A stretch of DNA of 64,000 nucleotides, taken from assembly GCA_002946415.1 (NCBI GenBank), contig NJPS01000067.1, positions 558,001 to 622,000 on the forward strand. The letters are read 5' to 3'. The notes beneath the pieces are model-generated. The model was given only the letters and a program-made list of their open reading frames with translations. It was not told the origin of the DNA and ran no database searches. Origin of the DNA: Rutstroemia sp. NJR-2017a BVV2. Taxonomy: Eukaryota > Ascomycota > Leotiomycetes > Helotiales > Rutstroemiaceae. Made by a program: the position numbers and the translations under genes. The number at the start of each line of letters is the position of its first letter. The first letter of the stretch is position 1. This document shows, in pieces, positions 22,895 through 31,706 of the stretch.

Positions 22895-23278
22895 TTATGC
22901 CACGGCACAAACTTCCTCTGTACCCAACTCATACACTTCTCTTCGTCTCTTGTGCCCCCTCGCCATCCGCGCTTCTTCTCCTGCCCTCGCTTGCTCATTG
23001 ATCCGCATCTGGACCTTCCTCGTCAAGCCCTCCACATCCACAGGGCAGCTCCTCGCACTTGCACCTCTCACTAACGCTGTCTTCGCTGCAGCCCATTCTC
23101 CCATCTCGTAAAAACAGAGGCCGCGATAGGCTTCAACTAGAGAAATTGCAAGGAAGAGATTCTTCTCCGATGCGAGTTGTAATGCGTAGTCTGCACATTG
23201 GAGCGCGCGCGCTGGCTCGGAATTGGCGAGAAGTGCGCATGCTCGGAGGAGGTGGAGGTTGATTTGTTTTCTGGACAT
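22895..23278 (-). CDS. Small TPR-like helical protein
   Basis: Single exon, 127 aa, ATG at 23278, stop at 22895-22897. It is mostly helical with a repeat-like pattern: INLHLLRACALLANSEPA, then ALQCADYALQLASEKN, then LFLAISLVEAYRGLCFYE and MGEWAAAKTALVRGA. This A..AL...A...L...YRGL..Y..G.W..A spacing is that of TPR hairpins. A basic/polar tail (RGHKRRREVYELG) follows. The TPR-like block aligns by eye with one in the large coiled-coil protein downstream on the same strand, suggesting local duplication or gene fission. No function can be named. The codon use and lack of stops over a GC-richer stretch support a real gene. Confidence 0.65.
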   Translation of the reverse strand: MSRKQINLHLLRACALLANSEPARALQCADYALQLASEKNLFLAISLVEAYRGLCFYEMGEWAAAKTALVRGASARSCPVDVEGLTRKVQMRINEQARAGEEARMARGHKRRREVYELGTEEVCAVA

Positions 23279-24313
23279 GGTTGAGAATTTGATGGAAGGG
23301 AATAGTTTGGTCTACTAGGTTGGCGATGGCTGGAGAGTGGTGTATACTTGATGCGTGATATTCTGAAGTGGTGATGGTAAGAAAGTCCTCCGAAATAAAT
23401 AGAGACGCCGGATTTTAGTAAACAAGAGATACGAATTGTTTGTGGCCGAACAAGACTTTGCGCAGCAAAATGCAGAAGGCAAACAAACAAAAGAAGACCG
23501 TTTATCCACAAACTTCTTTGACCTTGTGGTATTCAAAGAGTTTCATCAAAGAACAGAAGTCGGCGTGTCGCGGAGGAACACGATTATCAGACTCGCCGCA
23601 ACATCGACGATGAGGTCAAATGAGCTGGCTATATTATCAGTTGTCTGTCGCCTTTGAACTTCGCTGTATTCTGAACTGACGCGTTGAAATGCCCAAATAT
23701 GAGGAGCACTAGATTTAGTGTGGGAAAAAGAAATGGCTGAAACAAAATTGAGAACAAAGAAAAGGTGAATCGAAGCAATGACTTGTCAATGCCCAGTAAC
23801 AACTTCATCTTGATTCCCCAGTAATCCACTTGGAATAGGGAAACGGAAGTTTCATCGCGAAAAAAGTACATTCAGAAGGGCGGATTAGTTCGCAAATATA
23901 TAAGAAACAGAGATATGGAATTTTCCATTGCGGAAGATGAGAAATTGGGTTGATATAGGGTAACTAGTGCCAAGGAGACAGTGGCTGAGGGTAGTACTGT
24001 AATTTAGGCCCAAAGCCTTGTCTTCCGGGCTAGCTGTACAGCGTCCAGCGATAGCGTTAATCGTAAGAATAATATTGGTACTGTGACTGAAGGCTGTAGA
24101 ATAGCCGGGCAAGAAAGTATCCATGTTAAGTTATGCTTGTAAACATGAACGCATTCTTTGAGCTTTCGAGATTGTAGTTTGCGAGTTTCATCTTCATTCT
24201 GTTGATACAAAGCTCGGTTTCAAGTACGAGCTGTTTCTAAAAGTACCGACGATAGCTCCAGACACCTAATCTATACCCACAGATACCACAAGATATGTTT
24301 GAAACACAATAAA
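23279..24313. other. Intergenic, no recognisable gene
   Basis: About 1 kb of AT-rich DNA between the small TPR-like gene and the 3' end of the anhydrosugar kinase gene. Short open frames have no motif. Confidence 0.5.
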
Positions 24314-25657
24314 TCACCACTTGTTGTCAGACCTCACTCCCTTCACGTAATTGACCATCTCTTTCACTGGCGCCAAATGGTCCGTCGCACCACCAAACAA
24401 GATTCCCTTCCTCATCACCTCCCTGTAGTTCTTCCCTGGCGCTATTTTGCCCAGCACGTACTCTTGTCGCGTCTCCACGCGATCGGGCACTGGAATTGAT
24501 CGTCCAACTACAGCTTCCATGCCCTGCCAGGCGAAAGTAATGGCTTCCTTCGCCCCCGCTGGCACACCCCCCTCGTCAAGCATCATGATCTTCGTGCGCG
24601 GATACTGCGCCTGCAGATACTTTGTGATATTTGGATTATATGCTCCGCCACCGCACATGAAGATCTCGTCAATCTCCTGGCTCGGAGCATATCGCCGATA
24701 GTGATCTACGATCGCTTGTGCGGTAATGCGTGTCACCGTCGCCACGATATCATCAGGGCTCATACCCAGCGCTTCGCCTTTCCGAATGATCTCGTCGGCC
24801 ATGGTGTCGCGGAAAACCTCGCGCCCGGTCGTCTTCGGTGGGTCCAGCTTGAAGTATTTGAACTGCAGGAATTCGTCCACGAGATCTTGGTTCACCGTTC
24901 CTCTTGCGCCCATTTCACCGTCTTTGTCGTACTCTTTCTCTCCGTTGCTGTAATGCCGGACAACGGCGTCAATGAGAACGTTGCCTGGGCCAGTGTCGAA
25001 ATCAAAATACTTGTCTGACATTTTACCGTCGCAGTCGGGAGGGATGAAGCATACGTTTGCAATGCCACCGATGTTTTGACATGCACGCAGCTTTGTGGGA
25101 TGGTGTAGGAGCAAGGCGTCAAAAAAGGCAATGAGCGGCGCGCCCTGTCGTCCTGCAGCCTGATCGCTGACTCTGAAGTCCGTGACAGTTGTTATGCCCG
25201 TTCGCGAGGCAATGAAGGTACCCTCGGCCATCGTAAGCGCAGACTGTGTCTGGCCTTCTTCCGCCATCGATAGGAGCCATATAGTCTGCCCGTGGCTTCC
25301 GATGACATCTATGCTGCCCATCTCAACATCATACTCCTTGCAGAACTCTTTGACAGCAGAGGCGAATGTTTCACCAAGAAGGACGTTGACCTCGGAGAGT
25401 TCTTCGGGAGTTGTACGGTTGTGGTATATCATTTTCATGACGCGCTTCTTGATGGTTTGCTCCAAGGGGATCTCGCCATACTTGAGAAGCTCAAAGTGCA
25501 TGGGTGAGGACGGAGAGTCTTGTTTGAAATGGCAGAGGGCGCAGTCGATGCCGTCCATTGAGGTACCGCTATTCAGCCCCAAGACTGTGAGGTCTAGTGC
25601 TTGAGAAGGCATTTGGCTGGCATGGCCATTGACTCCATTTTCCCCGTATGACGCCAT
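24314..25657 (-). CDS. Anhydrosugar kinase (AnmK / levoglucosan kinase family)
   Basis: Single exon, 447 aa, ATG at 25657. The sugar-kinase fold motifs are clear: [13 protein letters not shown] (residues ~27-38, phosphate loop), [10 protein letters not shown] (~118-127), [22 protein letters not shown] (~195-201), [12 protein letters not shown] (Asp-221 sits where the family's catalytic base is expected) and [10 protein letters not shown] with EAITFAW. Bacterial AnmK opens and phosphorylates 1,6-anhydro-N-acetylmuramic acid. A fungal member, levoglucosan kinase of Lipomyces, does the same to 1,6-anhydroglucose and gives glucose 6-phosphate. Length (about 440 aa) fits the fungal form. A cytosolic site is likely, as no signal peptide is seen. 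The divergent neighbour is a sugar-type MFS transporter followed by a Zn2Cys6 regulator, which supports a catabolic cluster. Which anhydrosugar is used cannot be told from sequence alone. Confidence 0.92.
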
Positions 25658-26263
25658 GGTTGATATTGTTGTAAAAGAATTCTGTGCAACGTGAGTGTAG
25701 ACAGGGAGTAAAAGCGTCTATTTATCCTTCTCAGCCCGGACCCTCGGCCTACACTCGGCAGTTTATCTTCGGATACCAGATTTGTAATCGCCTCAAGTGA
25801 AGATATCCGTTTTATTCCCGGGGATATGCGTTAGGTGAAGCTCTCATATTGATGCGGCGTTTCCTCTTAGGATCACACAGCCAATCACGGTGCTCACCTG
25901 TTAAACGCCTAAATGGTTAAACGGTTAAACGGCCTTCGCCGTCACACAAGGGACACAACACTATCCTATGATCGACACTAACTCCGCAAATCATGGAATC
26001 TGGGGCCCCAGACCATGCGAGATCTGGTACGACGCTACTAGTACCGTGCTGAATCCCTCCGCCTCGGTCATTATTCCCATTCCGAAGCTGCTCCGACGAT
26101 GCTAAGACCGAGAGATGAACCGCAAAGGAGAAGTATAAAGTCTATGAAGAACCTCAGTAGAACCACCTCTCATTAGCACTACTTAACCCCTTCTCTGTTG
26201 CAGAGAGAATCTGAAACCTCCTTAGCCTGTCCGATCCACCATCATTGGTTGTAGGACGCCGAT
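25658..26263. promoter_or_regulatory. Divergent promoter, anhydrosugar kinase / MFS transporter
   Basis: This 606-bp region separates the two start codons. It contains three GTTAAACG copies, CGG pairs (25923-25942) and a CCAAT sequence (AGCCAATCAC, about 25880-25889). Further CGG triplets lie near the kinase side (25736-25758). Such features suit co-regulation of both genes by a Zn2Cys6 protein plus the CCAAT-binding complex. Confidence 0.55.
25901..25942. promoter_or_regulatory. Candidate Zn2Cys6 operator: three GTTAAACG copies with CGG-N5-CGG and CGG-N6-CCG
   Basis: GTTAAACG occurs at 25901-25908, 25917-25924 and 25925-25932. The last two create CGG (25923-25925), five bases, CGG (25931-25933); the second CGG is followed after six bases by CCG at 25940-25942. 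Direct or inverted CGG triplets with fixed spacing are the usual target of Zn2Cys6 proteins, and one is encoded 2.5 kb away. The link is inferred. Confidence 0.45.
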
Positions 26264-27902
26264 ATGGGCATCCGAGACGCTTGGAAGAGGCTCTCGCCTC
26301 GGCAATTAAACATTGCCATTCAAGCATTTTCTCTGATCTCAATCTTCTTCGAGGGTTATGACCAGGGTGTCATGGGAGGTGTCAATGCATCTCCAGATTA
26401 TGTTCGGGAAGTTAATATTGGAATGTACCCCAGCGGCCATGTCACAAACACCACCAAGCAAGGAGGTATAGTCAGCATCGTATGTCTGACGCTTTCCACC
26501 ACTGAGAACCGAAGAAGGAGCTAACATCCATTCGTAGTATTATCTCGGAGCCATTGTAGGCTGTTTCATAGGAGGTTGGGCGGCAGATCGGATCGGGCGT
26601 ATCAATGGTCTCTTCTTTGCTGCCATCTTCGCGCTAGTCGGAGGTGCACTGCAGACTGCTAGCCAAAGTGCTGCCTTCATTCTAGTCGCCCGTGTGATCA
26701 CTGGACTTGGTACTGGCGCACTGACTGGCATCACACCCGTTCTCGTCGCGGAAACATCTCATGCTGACCATCGTGGTGGTTTTTTGGGGTACGTCTTCAT
26801 TGCCAACTACCTTGGTATCTCCGTTGCCTACTGGATCTCATTCGGCCTTGCCTTTGTGGACGACGGCCTCTCAACGGTTCGGTGGCGATTCCTCCTGGCA
26901 TTCCAGTGCCTCCCGGCGATCATTCTCCTCTGCGGCATCAGGCTTCTACCGGACTCTCCAAGATATCTGGCTTCAGTCGGAAGACTCAATGAAGCCAAAG
27001 AAGTTCTCGAGCACGTTCGCGGCTCTGACAATGAAGAGGTACAGAGAGAGTACCAAGAGATCTGCGCAGTTAGCGAAAACTCCAAGCCCACATCGCCTGT
27101 CGAGTTCATCAAGGTCTTGCTCGGACTCGATAAGTCTCTTGCTCCACACCTTGGCCGCCGGGCTTGGCTCTGCATCTGGCTGCAGATCATGGCTTCCTGG
27201 ACAGGCATCACAGCGGTCACGGCTTATTCCCCTGTTCTTCTCAGCCAGGCAGGCTACTCTGAAGTCAAACAAAATGGTCTTGCTGGTGGACTTAACACCA
27301 TCGGCATCGTCGGTACAATCATCTCGGCACAGATTGTTGATAGGCTTGGTCGCCGCAAGTGCCTCATCTGGGGCTCTTTTGGGCTCTTCATCGTCAACTT
27401 GATCGCCGCCTCGCTCTACGAAGCCTCACGGAGCGGCGCCGTAAACGCCTCCAGTATTGCTCCTGCCACCGTGACGATGCTGTTCCTGTTTAATTTGATC
27501 TACGCTGCGACATGGGGCACCGTCGCCTTCCTCATTCCCACCGAGATTTTCCCCCCAGAAATGCGGGCCCAAGGAAACGGCTTTGGCATTACCGGCTGGG
27601 CAATCGGCGTAGGATGGACTGTTCTGATCAACCCGATCATGTTCGGCTCTATAGGATCGCGGGCATACTTCCTGTTTGCGGGATTGAACTTGCTGTGGAT
27701 ACCCATCGTGTTCTTCTTCTACCCGGAAACCAAAGATCGCAGTTTGGAGAGTATAGATGCGATGTTCCGCTCCGCGAGGCCATTTTATAAGGATATGGAG
27801 AGGGCTTACGCGGCTAATGGAGATGTGCTGGCAACGCGAGGAGGTTTAGAGGAGTTGAAGATGAAGTGTAGTATGCAGATGGAGGAGAATGTGGAGATTT
27901 GA
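26264..27902 (+). CDS. MFS sugar-porter-type transporter
   Basis: Two exons, 26264-26479 and 26538-27902 (intron GTATGT...CTAAC...GTAG, phase 0), 526 aa. The first membrane helix contains FEGYDQGVMGG, the usual sugar-porter start. The loop after helix 2 reads GGWAADRIGRINGLF (the D-R-x-G-R motif), then FILVARVITGLGTGAL. PDSPRYLASVGRLNEA marks the central loop, and LGRRKCLIWGSFG and PTEIFPPEMRAQGNGF occur in the second half. The PETKDRSLESID motif after the last helix is the sugar-porter PETKG signature. Such proteins import hexoses, disaccharides or other polyols by proton symport at the plasma membrane. Its divergence from the anhydrosugar kinase suggests it carries that kinase's substrate. 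The short cytosolic tail ends in EENVEI. Confidence 0.92.
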
Positions 27903-28454
27903 AGCTTGATGAGGATTGTATCTAATTTCAACGCCTTTGCTGAACGTTTTCATGAGCGTGACAGCTTTACAATTGGGTAATAATCCGGAAGGTTGATATG
28001 GTGCACGTACCGTGCTAAAAGTTTCTCGTGCACGGGCCACTTTACCCCAACCTCATCTTTCTAGCATGACGTGAGTTGATAAACAACATTATTATCCCGC
28101 CACGAGTGCTTCTGGCGCTTATCGATAATAATCAAAAGGTTCTTTGAGGCGCGAGCTGTCCCCTGCGACGCGCGGATATTTTATGAGAGTGAATGAAGCG
28201 GGTGCACTAAAGAAGTTGCAGCAGCTAAAATCCTTAAAAGTGATCCTGTCAGGTCCACATGGTTAGTACTGCGTTAGTTCTATGATATCAGACCCATCAT
28301 TGGCTTCTAGTAGAGAGCCACGGCCTAGGCTTGGCTAAGGTAACATATATATCGTAAGTGATCGACTGTCTCAGCATTCTCCGTTCACTCGAACCTACTT
28401 GCCTCGACGGCACCAGCATGCACTGCTCCATACCGAGTATATGCAGACATCGCA
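27903..28454. other. Intergenic: 3' flank of transporter and promoter of Zn2Cys6 gene
   Basis: No gene. Contains a CTTATCGATAATAATC element near 28118 and a GTGCACG repeat near 28000-28035. No GTTAAACG copy was seen here, so autoregulation through that motif is not supported. Confidence 0.45.
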
Positions 28455-30230
28455 ATGCTTGGTGCCGCACCGCCACAATCGGAGTTTGACGCGCCGCGTC
28501 GGAAAGCTCGTCGAATCCCGAGAGCTTGCGACTTCTGCCATCGTCGAAGTATCCGCTGTCGCGTGAGTAGCACGGATCCAACCAAATGCCAGAACTGCGC
28601 CGACTTTGGGGAGCCATGCACGAATAATCGCCCTGCAAAGAAGAGAGGTGTGAGACCTCTTGCGGAGCGAGCCGGAGACAGTGCAGTGCCATCGACTGCC
28701 ATAATCCCCGGGGGCATTGAGCAGCATATATCGGAAGCATGGAAAGCTCCTGCAATTGCACCGCAGGCTCTGGTGATGAATCTGGTTAAGGTATATTTCG
28801 AGGTCGTGTATCCGATATTTCCATTCTTCCATCAGCCGACGATACTAGGGCGGGTCTCTCGCGGCGAGTATCAGACGAACCGACCGCTATTTGCTGTGAC
28901 GATGGCCATATGCGCACTTTCGTCTGCTAGAGCGAGAGATGGCGCTATTTTCTCAGGCCGGTGGGACCTATCATCGCTCAAGGACCCACCGTCTGAGAGT
29001 TTCTTCACTGCCGCGGAATCAGCTATTCCGAAAGGCGGTGCCGCGAATACCGACTTCAACTACATGCGTGCTTGCGCGCTGCTATCTATCACGGCTATCC
29101 AATATGGGCAGCCTCGCACGATGCATTATTATCTTGGCTTGTACTATACTTTCGTTGAGATTGACGGATTACATGACGAAGCGAATTGGCCCAAAGGGAT
29201 TGGGATAGTCGAGACCGAAGAGCGCCGACGTCTCTTCTGGTCCATCTACACTCTTGACGTCTACACTTCGATCGTGTGGGCTAGAGTTGTACGATCGCGT
29301 GAAGCCCAATCAAACGTGGTGTACCCGACCGCGCTTGATGACAAGGAGATAAGTGATGCAGGCTACAGTCAGTCATCTGGCATCTCCCCGATGTCCTCTC
29401 TTCAGTCTCCGGGAGAATTATCGAATGTAGAGTCAGCTCGATGCTGGCTTTACGGGTGGAACTTCACCACCGACCTCTACCGCATTCTCGAGCACGTGTT
29501 AGATCAGTTCCGCAGACGGAGATCAGAGCATCGACTTAGCACCCCCATAGATGCCATCTTCGGAGACACTTCAGCACCAAGCTCTGCCGTTCTTGACTTC
29601 ATCCTGACTGCGTACAAGAACCTGCCATCAAGATTCAAAGAGACTCCCCCAGCGGCCACAGACGAGGACCACCGACTGAATTTCCAAACCGCAAACATAG
29701 CCGCTACCATCCAACTCGTGCGAATTATGTTATTCGCTGCAGAAGACGCAACCGTCGAGCAGCGATGTCGTGTAGCTAGCGAACTCTTACAGGCCTTCTC
29801 GGACGTCCCAATCGTGTACCTACGGGCAATTAGCTCTCCATTACTACATCATCTCGCAGGTATCGGCTCCATTCTCGGCTCTGTTTTCGAGAACGGTCTT
29901 CCGGAGTCGGCGTATCAGCAAATACGCACCGTTCTCATGTCGTTGGTGCGGCTGCTGGCAGATCTGGAAGTGGGATTGTATTGCACGGCGGGCGCGAGTT
30001 CCCGGATTCGGACATTGGTGGAACGGATCGACGAGTCCATCAGGAACCAGCAGCAGCTTGCGGCGACGGCGGCTCAAACTGGGGAAGCGTACAGTGCAGG
30101 GTCGCGGTATGCTGCTGCTACTACCGTCCCTTCGTCTTATGTGGATGGTTCTTCGCCGCTGTTTCTTTTGCCGCCGGATATTCTTGATGATTGGTTCTGG
30201 GCGTTTGATTTTGCGCAAACTGGTGATTGA
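28455..30230 (+). CDS. Zn2Cys6 transcription factor (fungal_trans domain)
   Basis: Single exon, 591 aa, ATG at 28455. The binuclear zinc cluster is at residues 25-55 with Cys-25, 28, 35, 45, 48 and 55 (C-x2-C-x6-C-x9-C-x2-C-x6-C) in ACDFCHRRSIRCRV and KCQNCADFGEPC, followed by the basic RPAKKRGVRPL linker. The middle region has the fungal-specific regulatory domain: YFEVVYPIFPFFHQPTIL, then YYLGLYYTFVEIDGLHDEAN and ERRRLFWSIYTLDVYTSIVW. The C-terminus holds an aromatic/acidic segment (DDWFWAFDFAQ). It is a nuclear DNA-binding regulator. Its place 0.55 kb after the transporter, on the same strand, suggests it controls the kinase/transporter pair, possibly as an inducer-dependent activator. The family is large, so orthology cannot be stated. 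Confidence 0.93.
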   Translation: MLGAAPPQSEFDAPRRKARRIPRACDFCHRRSIRCRVSSTDPTKCQNCADFGEPCTNNRPAKKRGVRPLAERAGDSAVPSTAIIPGGIEQHISEAWKAPAIAPQALVMNLVKVYFEVVYPIFPFFHQPTILGRVSRGEYQTNRPLFAVTMAICALSSARARDGAIFSGRWDLSSLKDPPSESFFTAAESAIPKGGAANTDFNYMRACALLSITAIQYGQPRTMHYYLGLYYTFVEIDGLHDEANWPKGIGIVETEERRRLFWSIYTLDVYTSIVWARVVRSREAQSNVVYPTALDDKEISDAGYSQSSGISPMSSLQSPGELSNVESARCWLYGWNFTTDLYRILEHVLDQFRRRRSEHRLSTPIDAIFGDTSAPSSAVLDFILTAYKNLPSRFKETPPAATDEDHRLNFQTANIAATIQLVRIMLFAAEDATVEQRCRVASELLQAFSDVPIVYLRAISSPLLHHLAGIGSILGSVFENGLPESAYQQIRTVLMSLVRLLADLEVGLYCTAGASSRIRTLVERIDESIRNQQQLAATAAQTGEAYSAGSRYAAATTVPSSYVDGSSPLFLLPPDILDDWFWAFDFAQTGD

Positions 30231-31706
30231 AAGGCTGGTTCTGAAGGAAGAATGAGATATCGATATCTTTGTTTTTCAATCTAGTTGTATTGTCTATATT
30301 AGGTACTCTGTTGGAACAAACGATTTAGGCTACTTACAATTAGATCAAATTCATTTTATAATTATAAACTTTCATCTGAATATCTCAAAGTATAATTATT
30401 AATCTAGTAAACTCGATTATCATAGACTTTCGCCCGGTTTGTGGTCACAAACTATAAATTCAGAGTTTAACTTTCTGAGCCAAAAGTGACGCAACTTCTT
30501 CTGATGAAGCGATTATCTGAGTCTCCGACTTCTCACAGATCTCGAAGCAATCATCTCCCAATACCACAACAAATATCTAACAGACCACCGTATCCAGCTT
30601 CATGATTGAGGTGGCTGAGCACTGAGGCGCATGAAAATACCGAACAAAACGGTACTGCTGCCGTTCCACAATCCCATTCGGAGCGTTTACCGATGCACAG
30701 GGCTACTTATGGTCGTCGCTCACGCTTTCCCTCGTGCTGAGACCCCGAGCGTACTTTTTTGCGGACAAATCTGGCGCTGGTCGTGGACTCATGGGTCAGA
30801 CCAACCATACCAAGACGGTCTTTTGGCGACATGGGATGATCGCTGGCCGACGATTAAATGGGGTGCTGCCGACGTTCATCGATATCCTACCAATTAGTAC
30901 CAAAGCGACCGAACCGCACGAACGGCGGGTAGACGAGCGCACCTGTACTCACTTTCATGTCGGTATCTTCGAAAAGCGAGAGCAGTTCGCGGACTAGAGT
31001 ACCCGCAGCCAATAATAATCGGATATGCGATTGTTGTTGGCGTAATTTCCACGAGGGAAAAACAATCTGAAACGAGCCAAAGCAGAAGCCAGAGCCGGAC
31101 TAAGACGGAGATCAGGGGCTTATTCTTTGGAAGGGACTCTTCGACCGAATTGTCGAATCAGCATGGGAGATTAACCGATCAGACCCATCAGAGATCCATA
31201 ATTCAATATACTCACTACGATATCATCTCCACACAACCTGACTTCATCTAGAACCTCGCGGCGTTACTCCCAAATCTGATCAAAACGAAGAGGAGACATC
31301 TCTAGATATGGCCGTGAGGCTAGGATAAGGTGCTCTTGTATATCTCCGCCCCTGCTATTATTGTTTTGTCGCAATTAATCGCAGCTTCTAGGACCACTGA
31401 CCCCCCACTGTCTTTCCACCGAGCAGGCATGTTTTTGGAGCTGTTGGAATTTGAGGTCTCGAAATGTCTTCTTTCGCCCCTCTGTAGTCAATGCTGGGCA
31501 ATATAGAGGCTGTGGCTGCGTCAAGGGGACTCGTAATTCCCTATTCAAAAGGGTCGTCGTCGCCCACAATACTACAACTTTTTCGTACCTTTCGCTAACA
31601 ACTTCTTCTCATCATTCTTTCTGGGAAAAGTTTGTCTATTCTACTTCATCGACGTCGAATCGTCTAGTCACTCTTTACATTTTCTGTTTGTTTTAATTTC
31701 TTAATC
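30231..31706. other. Intergenic, no supported gene
   Basis: 1.5 kb between the regulator and the glucanase. 30290-30480 is very AT-rich. An 88-codon open frame at 30631-30897 (plus) has no recognisable motif. Leader sequence for the glucanase gene is probably near 31600-31706 (C/T-rich). Confidence 0.5.

Noticed and set aside
30631..30997. Two overlapping plus-strand open frames after the Zn2Cys6 gene
   Set aside because: No homology by eye, no introns or partner exons, both frames equally open.
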